Origin: Paenibacillus terrae
Lineage (GTDB): Bacteria > Bacillota > Bacilli > Paenibacillales > Paenibacillaceae
Reading direction: 5' to 3'
Length of the DNA stretch: 64,000 nt
NCBI RefSeq assembly: GCF_005217525.1
Contig: NZ_PNXQ01000016.1
Coordinates: 922,953 to 986,952 of the forward strand
Both the position numbers and the translations under genes were made by a program. How positions within the stretch are numbered: position 1 is the first letter of the stretch; each line of letters begins with the position of its first letter. Below are positions 6,768 through 16,120 of the stretch, in pieces. The notes beneath the pieces are model-generated. The model searched no databases, had not been told where the DNA came from, and worked only from the letters and a program-made list of their open reading frames with translations.

Positions 6768-9284
6768 TTAGTTTTTCGGCTGATCAGGTGTTTCGTTATG
6801 AATAGCTTCGCTGGGTTTATTTTCTGGAGCTTCATTCTGGGTTTCTGGTTCAGAAGGAGGCTCCTGCCTATTTTCAACAGATGGCTGCGAACTATCTGCT
6901 GGTGGCAAATCATTACTCTCACCATTCGTATCAAATTCTGTGCCAAAATCAGAAGGTACTGTTTCTTCTGGTATAATTCCCCTCTGATCCGTTACAGGTT
7001 CTTGTTTCTCCGGAGTTGCTTTATCCTTTGTATCCGATTTGGAAGGTACGGCAGGTATCGACGAACGTGTTCGTTGCTCCCTCCCAACTTCCGTTGGCAC
7101 GTATTTTTGGTTAAACCAGTCTGTCACAAGTTGACCGGATTGGCGGGAATAACTTCCCGGCAGCTTACCTGTAAGGCTGGAGACCGTAACTTTTACAACA
7201 CCTTCCGGCTGTTTAAAATGCTTATTTTTGAAAAGCTGGGGCTGATCCTTGACCGCCTCATTCATGATAAGCGCCCACACCGATTGTGCTCTGGAGTGCC
7301 CTTCTTGAGATAGCGTGTTAGCCTGTTGACGGTGACCTGCCCAGACGCCGAGTGTAACATCCGGGGTATAGCCCATGAACCATACATCGCCAAAGTTTTG
7401 TGTCGTACCGGTCTTGCCAGCAATATCAATGGTACCATAGCTTTTAAAAGCATTTTGCATACGTTTGCCTGTACCCCTAGGGTCCGATATAACCGTTTTG
7501 AGCATATCTGTCATCAAAAACGCGGTTTGCTGGGAATATACACGCTTCGCCTGCGGTTTGAATTCATATACGATCTTGCCGTCGGCATCCGTAATTTTAC
7601 TGATCAAATGGGGTTCAGTGTATACGCCCATATTGGGAATCGTACCATATGCCGCTGTCAGTTCCTTGACAGATACTCCCTTACTCAGCCCACCCAGAAC
7701 GCCTGTCTGAGCATGTTCATCCTGCGGCTGAATCGTTGTAATCCCAAGGGAACGCACAAAATTCCAGGCATTTGGAATTTTAACTTCATATAAAAACAAT
7801 CTCAGCGCAGGAATGTTGATCGACCGATTGAGTGCTTCGCGGGCTGTCATCAGTCCTTCGTACCGTTTGTTATAATTTTTAGGGATATGATAGCCTTTAC
7901 GTCCGTCTTTCAATACAATTTGAGAATCATCAATAAGACCAGCAGGCTGAGTGTAGCCTTTTTCCAAAGCAGGCAAATAAGCTGCAATAGGCTTCATGGC
8001 GGAACCGGGCTGACGCGTCATCTGGGTTGCATAGTTCATTTGCTCAGTATTAAAGTCCCTGCCCTCGATCATACCGAGTATAGACCCCGTTTTATGATCA
8101 ATCATGATGGCAGCAATCTGTTCCAGTCCCTTCTGCTTACTGTATGGAGAAAAGTTTTGCGGATTGGCTGCAATCTGTCTCATATTGTTATAAACTTTCT
8201 TATTTATCGTTGTATAAATCCGATAACCGGACCGTTGCAGCTCTTCCCGTGTATTTTGAAGGAGTTCAGCATGCTCAGGTTTGGAAATCTCAGCTGTTGT
8301 AATATCCGGATTTTCCTGGAGCGCCAACAACCGAGTGGCCTCCCGTTCCGTCTCCAGCATCAAATAAGGGAATGTGTTGTAGCTTTTCTCGCGATGTGGT
8401 GCAAGAGTAGCTTTAATATCAAATTGAAGTCCCTCGTTATATTCCATTAGTGTGATTTTACCTGTTGCCAGCATTCTTCCCAGCACGACATGCTGGCGCT
8501 CGATAGCTTTGTTGAAGCCTTCTTCATCAAACTTCCCTTTACCGTCAAAAGCTGAATAAACAGATGGCAATTGTGGAAGACCGGCCAAATAAGCCGCTTG
8601 AGCAATATGAAGCTTATGTAGATCACTTACATTAAAAATCCCTAACGAAGCCGACTTGATCCCATACAAATTGTAGCCTGCGGAGCCATTGCCAAACGGC
8701 ATTTTGTTCAAGTATGCCGTTAATATTTTATCCTTACTCATAAAACGCTCCATACGCAGTGCGAGCAGCATCTCCTTTACCTTGCGGCTGTCCGTCTTAT
8801 CCAGACTGAGGAAAACTCGCCGGGCTACCTGCTGTGTCAGTGTGCTGCCGCCTGTTTGGCGATTCTCGTTCAGAAGCTTCTGTTTGACGGCGCGAGCCGT
8901 CCCTTTTAGATCAACACCCTGATGCTCATAAAATTGGCTGTCTTCTGTTGAAATAAGGGCATCTACAATGGATTGGGGAACATCCTTCAAATCCACGAGC
9001 TGCCGATCCTCCTCCATGCGCATTCGTCCAACCGGGGTTACCTGGTCATTAAAAAATACAAAGCTGGTCAGAGCGTTCTCGTTTACCTTTTCATATATCA
9101 ACTGGCGTGATCGCACAGGCTCATCATGAACCAGCGCTGCCACATAACCGGATATAAGACCTCCGGCAAATAGGACCCCAAGTACGCCCGCTAGCGAGAA
9201 CCACTTGATATTAATCAGCAAAACTCTGCCAAAAATACGCCACCTGCTGCGTTTTTGAGATGATGGTCGACGTTTTGGGTTCAT
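6768..9284 (-). CDS. Class A penicillin-binding protein (transglycosylase/transpeptidase)
   Basis: A bifunctional peptidoglycan synthase anchored by one membrane helix (about residues 24-52). The glycosyltransferase domain has the catalytic Glu in TEDSQFYEHQG (Glu114) and GGSTLTQQ. The transpeptidase domain has SAMK (Ser428-Lys431), SIN (Ser488) and KTGT (Lys624), so both active sites are intact. After about residue 720 comes an extended Pro/Glu/Ser/Asn-rich tail of about 110 residues that is probably disordered outside the membrane. It is 838 residues long. GAGGGGAG lies some 14 bases before the ATG. A paralogue starts at 62342; the two share nearly the same architecture. Confidence 0.94.
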   Translation of the reverse strand: MNPKRRPSSQKRSRWRIFGRVLLINIKWFSLAGVLGVLFAGGLISGYVAALVHDEPVRSRQLIYEKVNENALTSFVFFNDQVTPVGRMRMEEDRQLVDLKDVPQSIVDALISTEDSQFYEHQGVDLKGTARAVKQKLLNENRQTGGSTLTQQVARRVFLSLDKTDSRKVKEMLLALRMERFMSKDKILTAYLNKMPFGNGSAGYNLYGIKSASLGIFNVSDLHKLHIAQAAYLAGLPQLPSVYSAFDGKGKFDEEGFNKAIERQHVVLGRMLATGKITLMEYNEGLQFDIKATLAPHREKSYNTFPYLMLETEREATRLLALQENPDITTAEISKPEHAELLQNTREELQRSGYRIYTTINKKVYNNMRQIAANPQNFSPYSKQKGLEQIAAIMIDHKTGSILGMIEGRDFNTEQMNYATQMTRQPGSAMKPIAAYLPALEKGYTQPAGLIDDSQIVLKDGRKGYHIPKNYNKRYEGLMTAREALNRSINIPALRLFLYEVKIPNAWNFVRSLGITTIQPQDEHAQTGVLGGLSKGVSVKELTAAYGTIPNMGVYTEPHLISKITDADGKIVYEFKPQAKRVYSQQTAFLMTDMLKTVISDPRGTGKRMQNAFKSYGTIDIAGKTGTTQNFGDVWFMGYTPDVTLGVWAGHRQQANTLSQEGHSRAQSVWALIMNEAVKDQPQLFKNKHFKQPEGVVKVTVSSLTGKLPGSYSRQSGQLVTDWFNQKYVPTEVGREQRTRSSIPAVPSKSDTKDKATPEKQEPVTDQRGIIPEETVPSDFGTEFDTNGESNDLPPADSSQPSVENRQEPPSEPETQNEAPENKPSEAIHNETPDQPKN

Positions 9285-9403
9285 AAAAATGGTTTTCTCC
9301 CCTCAATATGCATTCATTACCACATGCTTTCGTTCAAGATAATATGATACGCCATGTTAGGTTTTCCGTAAACTATAACGTTCCAGAAAATACATTTGGA
9401 TTA

Positions 9404-9417
9404 AGAACACTTGTTCT
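9404..9417. promoter_or_regulatory. LexA (SOS) operator of the Y-family polymerase gene
   Basis: AGAACACTTGTTCT fits GAAC-N4-GTTC and overlaps the promoter: a TATAAT follows at 9421-9426 and a weak TTGGAT lies at 9396. It shares the flanks AAGAACAYTTGTTCTGT with the box at 2003. Confidence 0.85.
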
Positions 9418-9500
9418 GTGTATAATACTACTATATGAATTTACATTCAAGAATATTTTGGAAAGACGATCAGCATACATCTGGAGAGGAGGTTGTGATA

Positions 9501-10769
9501 TTGAACAAACGCGGAAAAAAAACTATATTTTTAGCAGACTGCCAAAGCTTTTATACCAGTATTGAGAAGGCCGACAATCCCGCATACCAGCATAAGCCGC
9601 TAGTCGTTGCTGGTGACCCTTCGCTGCGTTCAGGCATTATCTTGGCTGCGTGTCCGCTTGCTAAAAAATACGGTATATCTACAGCAGAGCGTCTGGGGGA
9701 AGCTATAAAAAAATGTCCTGACCTTACCATTGTACGCCCGCGCATGCAACATTATATCGACGTCTCATTAAAAATAACAGAAATTTATAACGAGTATACG
9801 GATTTGGTTGAGGTTTTCAGTATTGATGAGCAGTTTTTGGACATAACCGGAAGCCTCTCCCTGTTCGGAGATCCGGTGAGTATCGCAAGTGAAATTCAAC
9901 AAAAAGTAATGGCACAGACAGGGGTATGGATTCGGATCGGCATCAGTTCCAATAAAATGCTCGCTAAAATGGCGACAGATATATGGGCCAAGAAGAACGA
10001 AAGCGGCATTTTTGCCCTTCCTCCATCCGATATTGCAGCGCTACTGTGGTCTCAGCCGATTCGCTGTATGTTCGGTGTTGGCTCGCGTATGGAACGACAT
10101 TTGGAGAGGCTTGGGCTGCACACCATTGGAGACGTCGCTCGCACTCCCTTGCCCCGGCTTCAGGACAAATTCCGGTCTCACTTCGGCAAGCAGTCAGATA
10201 TTCAGGCGGAGGTTTTATGGCGAACTGCTAACGGTCTGGATCACAGTCCCGTCAAGCCGGAAACATTGGATACGCCCCCAAAATCCATCGGCCATATGAT
10301 GACCCTGCCCCGGGATTATGTCCAGTCTGCGGAGGTGGAAACTATCCTGCTTGAGTTGACAGAAGAGGTATGCCGAGACTCCCGTCGCAAAGGATATATG
10401 GGCTCGGTTGTGACCGTTCATTGTATATGCAGTCCATACGAGGCACCGACCGGATTTTCCCGCCAGATGAAGCTGCCCGATCCTACAAACCGTACCGAAA
10501 AGATATATGAAACCGTGAAAAAAATCTTTTATACTTTTTGGAACCATATGCCTGTGAAGCGCGTGGGTGTCACCTTAAGTGGCCTGATGGATGATCAGTT
10601 GTACCAGCTGGACTTTTTTGAAGATCAGGAACGATCCCGAGCTTTGGAAAAAGTTACAGACACTTTAAAGGATCGATATGGTCAGGCGATCATCATGCGT
10701 GCATCATCGTTAACAAACGCCGGGCAGGCTCTGGGGCGATCCATCAAAATTGGCGGTCATTACAAATAA
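9501..10769 (+). CDS. Y-family DNA polymerase (UvrX/YqjW-like translesion polymerase)
   Basis: An error-prone polymerase for bypass of DNA lesions. Residues 8-13 (IFLADC) carry the first catalytic Asp, and the SIDEQFLDITG motif near residue 110 carries the catalytic Asp-Glu pair. A helix-hairpin-helix FGVGSRMERHLERLGLHTIG follows, then the little-finger domain. The variant LADCQSFYTSIE, rather than the DMDAFF of DinB, points to the UvrX/YqjW branch. The TTG at 9501 is chosen because AGAGGAGG ends eight bases before it; upstream starts would place the ribosome site inside the gene. The LexA box marks it as SOS-induced. No YolD-like partner gene follows, unlike yqjW-yqjX. Confidence 0.9.
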   Translation: MNKRGKKTIFLADCQSFYTSIEKADNPAYQHKPLVVAGDPSLRSGIILAACPLAKKYGISTAERLGEAIKKCPDLTIVRPRMQHYIDVSLKITEIYNEYTDLVEVFSIDEQFLDITGSLSLFGDPVSIASEIQQKVMAQTGVWIRIGISSNKMLAKMATDIWAKKNESGIFALPPSDIAALLWSQPIRCMFGVGSRMERHLERLGLHTIGDVARTPLPRLQDKFRSHFGKQSDIQAEVLWRTANGLDHSPVKPETLDTPPKSIGHMMTLPRDYVQSAEVETILLELTEEVCRDSRRKGYMGSVVTVHCICSPYEAPTGFSRQMKLPDPTNRTEKIYETVKKIFYTFWNHMPVKRVGVTLSGLMDDQLYQLDFFEDQERSRALEKVTDTLKDRYGQAIIMRASSLTNAGQALGRSIKIGGHYK

Positions 10770-10874
10770 AATCTTTCTATTAACACGCAGTCTATTACCC
10801 GGGGAATTAAATACGAGCGAAGGCTACGGAATACTATGCTGAACAGAGAACAATTGGGAAGTAGAGATGCAAGC

Positions 10875-10909
10875 AAAAAAGGACCGCCTGACATCAGGCA
10901 ATCCTTTTT
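10875..10909. terminator. Bidirectional intrinsic terminator between polymerase gene and spoVIF
   Basis: AAAAAAGGA, then GCCTG-ACAT-CAGGC, then TCCTTTTT gives a GC stem flanked by A and T runs. It lies between two convergent genes and can serve both strands. Confidence 0.7.
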
Positions 10910-10969
10910 CCAGCTTGGATGAGCATCGAGCATTCAAAGAGATTTTAGAGACATCCTACGTATGTGCGG

Positions 10970-11257
10970 TTAACGAAACATCCCCCACAGCTTAATCAGA
11001 TGGAACGTATTAGACGGATCGATTTTTTGCGCCAGTACGAATGCCGTCAATTGTTCTTCCTGTGCAGCCGTCAGCCGCTCGTTCAAAATAGCGGAAGTGG
11101 ACTTCACAAGTTGACGTACCTTGGCTTTGTTTTGCAGGTCCGCCTTGGTCACGCCTTCGATCTGCTGCTTAACCCGCTCCTTAAGCGCACGATTTTTCAT
11201 TTTCAATTTAATCCGCTCCACCAGTTGTGGACTAATTCCATATTGCTGATAGCTCAA
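10970..11257 (-). CDS. spoVIF: Stage VI sporulation protein F
   Basis: A small, basic, helical protein of about 95 residues. The opening SYQQYGISPQLVERIKLKMKN and the end FVLAQKIDPSNTFHLIKLWG match the SpoVIF family, which in B. subtilis acts late in sporulation in spore coat assembly and GerE-dependent expression. The start is placed at TTG 11257, eight bases after GGGAGGTG; an ATG at 11275 overlaps the ribosome site itself. It lies downstream of recG on the same strand, about 100 bases past it, and probably has its own late sporulation promoter, which I could not identify. Confidence 0.88.
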   Translation of the reverse strand: MSYQQYGISPQLVERIKLKMKNRALKERVKQQIEGVTKADLQNKAKVRQLVKSTSAILNERLTAAQEEQLTAFVLAQKIDPSNTFHLIKLWGMFR

Positions 11258-11367
11258 TGTTACCGCACCTCCCATATCATTCGGTCATTCCCAAATATAT
11301 GACGGCCAGCCTGTCCATTGTGCCTACTGTTTAAAACTATAAAAACAACCTTATGATTCGAGGTGTA

Positions 11368-13416
11368 TTAGTCGATAAGATCACCCTGGAAAATCTGCTC
11401 TTTTTGCAAATAGCCACGTAATGCTGCATACTGCGGAGATGTCCAAAAGGACGAATCCGCGATCAAACCAGTCGCATCCTCACGTGCCTTTTCCAGCACC
11501 TCAAAATCCGCTACCATATCTGCTAACCGAAACTCGGGCAGCCCACTTTGCTTGGTACCGAAAAAGTCACCCGGCCCTCTCAAATCCAAGTCACGTCTAG
11601 CCACCTCAAAACCATCGTCCGTATCGGTCATAACCTTCATCCGCTCCCGACCCACCTCAGACTTGGGATCAGCGACCAGCACACAGTACGAGGCATGTGC
11701 CCCCCGTCCGACACGTCCACGCAACTGATGCAACTGGGACAAGCCAAAGCGGTCGGCATCCATAATGATCATTAGCGTCGCGTTCGGCACATCTACACCC
11801 ACCTCTACAACTGTCGTTGAAATGAGTAACTGGACTTCATTGCCATAAAAAGAACGCATAACCTCTTCCTTTTCAGCAGGAGTCATTCGTCCATGCAGCA
11901 GACCGACGCGGTAACGTGGGAAAGCCTGCTGCATTTGAATATGCAGATCGATGGCATTCTGTACATCCAGTTTCTCGGACTCCTCAATTAACGGACAAAT
12001 CAGATAAGCCTGTCGTCCCTGATCCACCTCACGGGAAATAAATCCGAGCACACGATCCATCAGCTCATGCTTTACCCAATACGTAGAAATGGGAATACGC
12101 CCCTTTGGCCGCTCTGACAACGTAGAGACATCCATATCGCCAAAAGCAGTGATGGCCAGCGTACGCGGAATCGGTGTTGCCGTCATTGTAAGAACATCGG
12201 GATTATAGCCCTTGCGACGCAATATACTACGCTGATTTACACCAAATCTGTGCTGCTCATCCGTTACAACCAGCCCAAGCTGGCGGAAATACACATCTTC
12301 CTGAATAAGGGCGTGCGTGCCCACCACAATATCCAGCAGACCCATCTGGAGCGATGCCAGCAGTTCCTTACGCTTCTTCCCGGTTGTACTGCCCGTCAAC
12401 AACCCCACACCAATCCCAAACGGTTCAAATAGCTTGTGAAGCGATCGCATATGCTGCTCAGCCAAAATTTCTGTTGGTACCATCAACGCCCCTTGAAAAC
12501 CGGAACGCACCGTAGCAAACAAGCCGATGGCCGCAACCACGGTTTTCCCTGACCCAACATCCCCTTGAAGCAGACGGTTCATACAATAGGGCGACCGCAG
12601 ATCACGCAGTATTTCAAGCTCGACTTTCTTCTGAGCATCCGTCAGCTCAAACGGCAAGGCCCTCACAAATTCGCGTACCGTGGCATTATCCACCGTATGT
12701 ACGACCCCGTCTGCCCGGCCGCGATTCAACGCACGGAATGCCTGCATTTTTAGCTGAAATAAAAACAGCTCTTCATATACCATCCGACGCCGGGCCTCTT
12801 GCCCCTCTCGATTGTCCTGAGGCTGGTGTATACCTGCAATTGCCTGCTTACGCGGCATCATACTGTAATTACGCACAAGCGACTCCGGCAAAATTTCGGG
12901 AATCATTTCACCAAACTGCTGGAGTGTCTGGTTCATCGTCTTACGCATCCAGGTCTGCGTAATCTTGCCACCTATGGAGTACACAGGCTGAATCGTTCCC
13001 GAACGAGCGACTCCTTTATCGGGAAACTCGGAATCCGAAACGGTCATCTGCATCCGTTTCAGATCCCATTTGCCAGTCACTACAATTTCACGGCCTGACG
13101 TTAACTGCTCCTTCAAAAAATGACGATTGAACCACGTAGCTGTAAACATCCAGTCCTCAGCCATCAATTTACAAGTCAATCTGGATTTGCGCCCATAGCG
13201 CTGAAGCACCGGAATGCCCAGAATTTTAGCCTGCACCGTAATTTTATCTCCGTCCTTCACTTCGCTCAGCGAACGCAGACGGTAATCCTCATACCGGAAC
13301 GGATAATATTCCAGCATGTCCTGCACGTTAGAAATGCCAAAAGCGTGAAGCTCTCCTTCTTTGAGAGCGCTCACGCCGTGTATTTGTTTCAAAGGTATTT
13401 GATCCAGCTGTAACAT
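11368..13416 (-). CDS. recG: ATP-dependent DNA helicase RecG
   Basis: A superfamily 2 helicase that remodels stalled replication forks and Holliday junctions. It is 682 residues, the same as B. subtilis RecG. An N-terminal OB-fold wedge domain (GDKITVQAKILGIPVL) is followed by Walker A LLQGDVGSGKT, the DEQHRFG box, TATPIPRT, and the C-terminal TRG-like RGRVGRG and LRGPGDFFGTKQSGLPEF motifs. The ATG at 13416 follows GAGAGG; the frame extends upstream to 13590, but that overlaps degV. It starts one base past the degV stop, so it is co-transcribed with degV and fakA. Confidence 0.97.
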   Translation of the reverse strand: MLQLDQIPLKQIHGVSALKEGELHAFGISNVQDMLEYYPFRYEDYRLRSLSEVKDGDKITVQAKILGIPVLQRYGRKSRLTCKLMAEDWMFTATWFNRHFLKEQLTSGREIVVTGKWDLKRMQMTVSDSEFPDKGVARSGTIQPVYSIGGKITQTWMRKTMNQTLQQFGEMIPEILPESLVRNYSMMPRKQAIAGIHQPQDNREGQEARRRMVYEELFLFQLKMQAFRALNRGRADGVVHTVDNATVREFVRALPFELTDAQKKVELEILRDLRSPYCMNRLLQGDVGSGKTVVAAIGLFATVRSGFQGALMVPTEILAEQHMRSLHKLFEPFGIGVGLLTGSTTGKKRKELLASLQMGLLDIVVGTHALIQEDVYFRQLGLVVTDEQHRFGVNQRSILRRKGYNPDVLTMTATPIPRTLAITAFGDMDVSTLSERPKGRIPISTYWVKHELMDRVLGFISREVDQGRQAYLICPLIEESEKLDVQNAIDLHIQMQQAFPRYRVGLLHGRMTPAEKEEVMRSFYGNEVQLLISTTVVEVGVDVPNATLMIIMDADRFGLSQLHQLRGRVGRGAHASYCVLVADPKSEVGRERMKVMTDTDDGFEVARRDLDLRGPGDFFGTKQSGLPEFRLADMVADFEVLEKAREDATGLIADSSFWTSPQYAALRGYLQKEQIFQGDLID

Positions 13417-13417
13417 A

Positions 13418-14287
13418 TTACCTCTCATCTCCGGCCGGCCATGCAAAAATGGCAATCGTTCCGGGCCCCACATGGGCTCCGATCGCAGCGCCAACTTCCG
13501 TATATATTCGCTCTCCCAGCTCAAAGTGTTCTGCCAACTGTGCCTCGAACGCTTCTGCTGCCGTACGATCTGCCGTATGGCCCACAGCAATATTAATTTT
13601 TTGGCCCTTTAAATCCCGCTCCAGCAATTCAATGATTCGTGCTGTTGCTTTTTTATGTCCTCTTGCCTTGTCTGCCGAATAAATGATGCCTTCCTTGTCC
13701 ATCGAGAGAATCGGCTTAATATTGAGCAGGGTGCCAATCATGGCTGCTGCTTTGCCGATACGCCCCCCTTTTTGCAAGTATTCCAACGTATCCACCAGAA
13801 AATACAAGCAAAGACGTTCCTGACGATGCTCTAAAGCTTGAACGATATCAGCCGGGGAATGCCCAGAAGCCGCCAGCTCTGCCGCATAGACCACAAGCAT
13901 ACCATATCCGTACGAGGCCAATTTGGAATCTAGCACGGTTATTCTGTCTTCATGCTTCTCCAGCATGGATTTACCCAGCAGAGCGGACTGATACGTTCCA
14001 CTCACGCCGGAAGACAAATGGATGGAAACGATCTGGTTGTCGGGATGTTGCTCCAACAGCGTCGTAAATGTCTCCAAAAAGCGGGCTGGTGAAGGCTGTG
14101 ACGTCGTAGGTAGCCCATCAGCCCGTACCAGTTCGCTGTAAAATTGCGCGGCAGACATCTCAATGCCGTCAAGGTAAGTCGTGTTTCCGAACATCACCGT
14201 CAGCGGCACAATGACTATCCCGAGACGGTCTACCAGTTCCTGTGGAATATCAGCCGTGCTATCGGTCACAATGATGGTTTTGCTCAT
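13418..14287 (-). CDS. DegV family fatty-acid-binding protein
   Basis: A two-domain protein binding one fatty acid, corresponding to FakB of the FakA/FakB fatty acid kinase system. The N-terminus IIVTDSTADIPQELVDRLGI, then LTVMFGNTTYLDG, TTSQPSP and SIHLSSGVSGTYQSA, are all family signatures, and the C-terminal half has a LEYLQKGGRIGKAAAMIG segment. It is 289 residues with an AAAAGGAGG site. It lies between the FakA-type gene and recG, where B. subtilis has sdaAB-sdaAA, so pairing with the adjacent kinase is likely. Confidence 0.93.
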   Translation of the reverse strand: MSKTIIVTDSTADIPQELVDRLGIVIVPLTVMFGNTTYLDGIEMSAAQFYSELVRADGLPTTSQPSPARFLETFTTLLEQHPDNQIVSIHLSSGVSGTYQSALLGKSMLEKHEDRITVLDSKLASYGYGMLVVYAAELAASGHSPADIVQALEHRQERLCLYFLVDTLEYLQKGGRIGKAAAMIGTLLNIKPILSMDKEGIIYSADKARGHKKATARIIELLERDLKGQKINIAVGHTADRTAAEAFEAQLAEHFELGERIYTEVGAAIGAHVGPGTIAIFAWPAGDER

Positions 14288-14335
14288 CGGTCAGACCTCC
14301 TTTTGTGGTGAACTTTTATGACGCTCTACAGCCCA

Positions 14336-16120
14336 TTAAGTTTCCACCGAGAACAGGTAAGGATAAATCGGCTGACCGCCTTCATGAACTTCCACTTCAG
14401 CATCCGAATAATTTTCTTCAAGCCATGCGACGAGCTGCTCTGTATCTTCTTGCTGCGCATCCGAACCTGTGAGAATCGTAACAATCTCATCACCATTCAC
14501 CAACATTTTGGTCAGCAAAAGACGAGCAGTTGCGATTAATTGTTCATCGGTCGCTACAATTTTGGAATCCTGAATACCGATATAATGGCCGGCCGTAATG
14601 TGCAGGTCATCAAGCGTCGTATCCCGTACTGCATAGGTTACCTGCCCTGATTTCACGCGGCTGACCGCGTCCCGCATGCTGTCCTGATTGGCCTCAAAGG
14701 CTTCCTCCTCCTGAAAAGCGAATGCCGCAGCAATACCCTGAGGAATCGTTTTGCTCGGAATAACCGACACTAGGCGCTCCATCTCCAGCAGTTCACGGGC
14801 CTGCTCTGCCGCTAGAATAATATTGGAATTATTCGGCAGGATAAAAATGTGCTGAGCCGCAATCGAGCGAGCCGCATTAACGAAGTCTTCCGTACTCGGA
14901 TTCATCGTTTGACCACCGGAAAGGACAACATCCACACCTAAGCTTCTAAAAATATCAGCAATCCCTTCTCCTGAAGCCACTGCTATGAAGCCATAGGGTG
15001 CCAGCTCATGAGCCGGTGGCTCAGACGGCTCCTCCTCACGTGCAGGCTCTGCTGGTATTTCAGCAAACCACTCAGGCTCAGGAGCGCCATCCATACCCGC
15101 AGACAACAAATCACGATGCTGCTCGCGCATATTCAGAATACGGATCTGTGTAATTTCCCCGTAACGTAGCGCCAGATTCAACACTTCGCCCGGAGCCTTG
15201 GAATGAACATGAACCTTAATAACATCATCGTCAGAAATAACAATGATAGAGTCTCCATCCACAGATAACGCTTTCCGGAAGGCTTCCTCATCAAAGTCCG
15301 TACCTTGGGCTTCTCCCAATTGTCGATTAATAAAAAATTCCATATCATATAAAAATTCAATATTTTCCGTTTCAAGCTTCGCCTGCGCCGAAATCGGTGC
15401 ATCCGGTGAAGGAACAATCGCTTGCGCTGTCGGTCTCTCGGATACATGAGGAGCATAAGCAGTGCGTACATTCTCCCCTTTTACACTTGGAGCTGTCACC
15501 AAACCGCTTCCAAGATGCTGCATGAACCCTTCATAAATATACACAAGTCCTTGTCCACCCGAGTCCACAACCCCAACTTGCTTCAGTACCGGAAGCATGT
15601 CCTGCGTCATGGCAAGCGTTTCCTTCGCTTTGGTAAGCACTTCTTCCATCAGTTCAGTAATGTCATTCGTTCGGCGTGAAAAAAACACAGCATGTTTGGC
15701 CGCTTCCTTCGCCACGGTAAGAATTGTACCCTCCACCGGCTTAACTACCGCCTTGTAGGCCGCATCCACCCCGCTCTGCAATGCCGATGCGAACTGAAGG
15801 GTATTCAATTCCTCGTATGGGGCAGCGTAACGGCTAAAGCCACGAAACAACTGAGACAGGATAACCCCTGAATTGCCGCGGGCTCCCATCAGCAAACCTT
15901 TGGATAATATGCCGGACATGACACCGATGGAGGAAGAATCCCCCCTCTTTAATTCTGTTACGCCCGCGCTCATCGTCAAATTCATGTTAGTTCCTGTGTC
16001 ACCGTCCGGCACCGGAAATACATTAAGTGAATTGACGTGTTCCGCATGCTGCTGTAATTGTTCCGCCCCGGCTAAAACCATTGCGGTAAAATCTGTACCA
16101 TTCAAAGAACGATTACTCAA
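14336..16120 (-). CDS. fakA: DhaL/DAK2 domain protein, FakA/YloV-type fatty acid kinase
   Basis: FakA phosphorylates fatty acids held by FakB (DegV) proteins. The DhaL nucleotide-binding domain at the N-terminus has the signature NVFPVPDGDTGTNM (about 31-44). A central domain and a DegV-related C-terminal domain follow, for 594 residues in total. The middle carries a Pro/Glu-rich linker. The start is TTG at 16120 after GGAAGGGG. Gene order rpmB/fakA/recG is as in B. subtilis, except that the asp23-like yloU is missing here and lies at 53053. Confidence 0.92.
   Translation of the reverse strand: MSNRSLNGTDFTAMVLAGAEQLQQHAEHVNSLNVFPVPDGDTGTNMNLTMSAGVTELKRGDSSSIGVMSGILSKGLLMGARGNSGVILSQLFRGFSRYAAPYEELNTLQFASALQSGVDAAYKAVVKPVEGTILTVAKEAAKHAVFFSRRTNDITELMEEVLTKAKETLAMTQDMLPVLKQVGVVDSGGQGLVYIYEGFMQHLGSGLVTAPSVKGENVRTAYAPHVSERPTAQAIVPSPDAPISAQAKLETENIEFLYDMEFFINRQLGEAQGTDFDEEAFRKALSVDGDSIIVISDDDVIKVHVHSKAPGEVLNLALRYGEITQIRILNMREQHRDLLSAGMDGAPEPEWFAEIPAEPAREEEPSEPPAHELAPYGFIAVASGEGIADIFRSLGVDVVLSGGQTMNPSTEDFVNAARSIAAQHIFILPNNSNIILAAEQARELLEMERLVSVIPSKTIPQGIAAAFAFQEEEAFEANQDSMRDAVSRVKSGQVTYAVRDTTLDDLHITAGHYIGIQDSKIVATDEQLIATARLLLTKMLVNGDEIVTILTGSDAQQEDTEQLVAWLEENYSDAEVEVHEGGQPIYPYLFSVET

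Noticed and set aside
7054..7065. CGAACGTGTTCG resembling a LexA box
   Set aside because: The spacer between GAAC and GTTC is two bases rather than four and it is inside the PBP coding sequence.
7887..8450. Plus-strand frames opposite the first PBP
   Set aside because: The minus strand encodes intact PBP catalytic motifs over the same bases; the plus frames have no start signals.
14900..15900. Possible second gene within the Pro/Glu-rich middle of the fakA frame
   Set aside because: The frame is continuous and the linker is common in FakA proteins; no internal start signal was seen.
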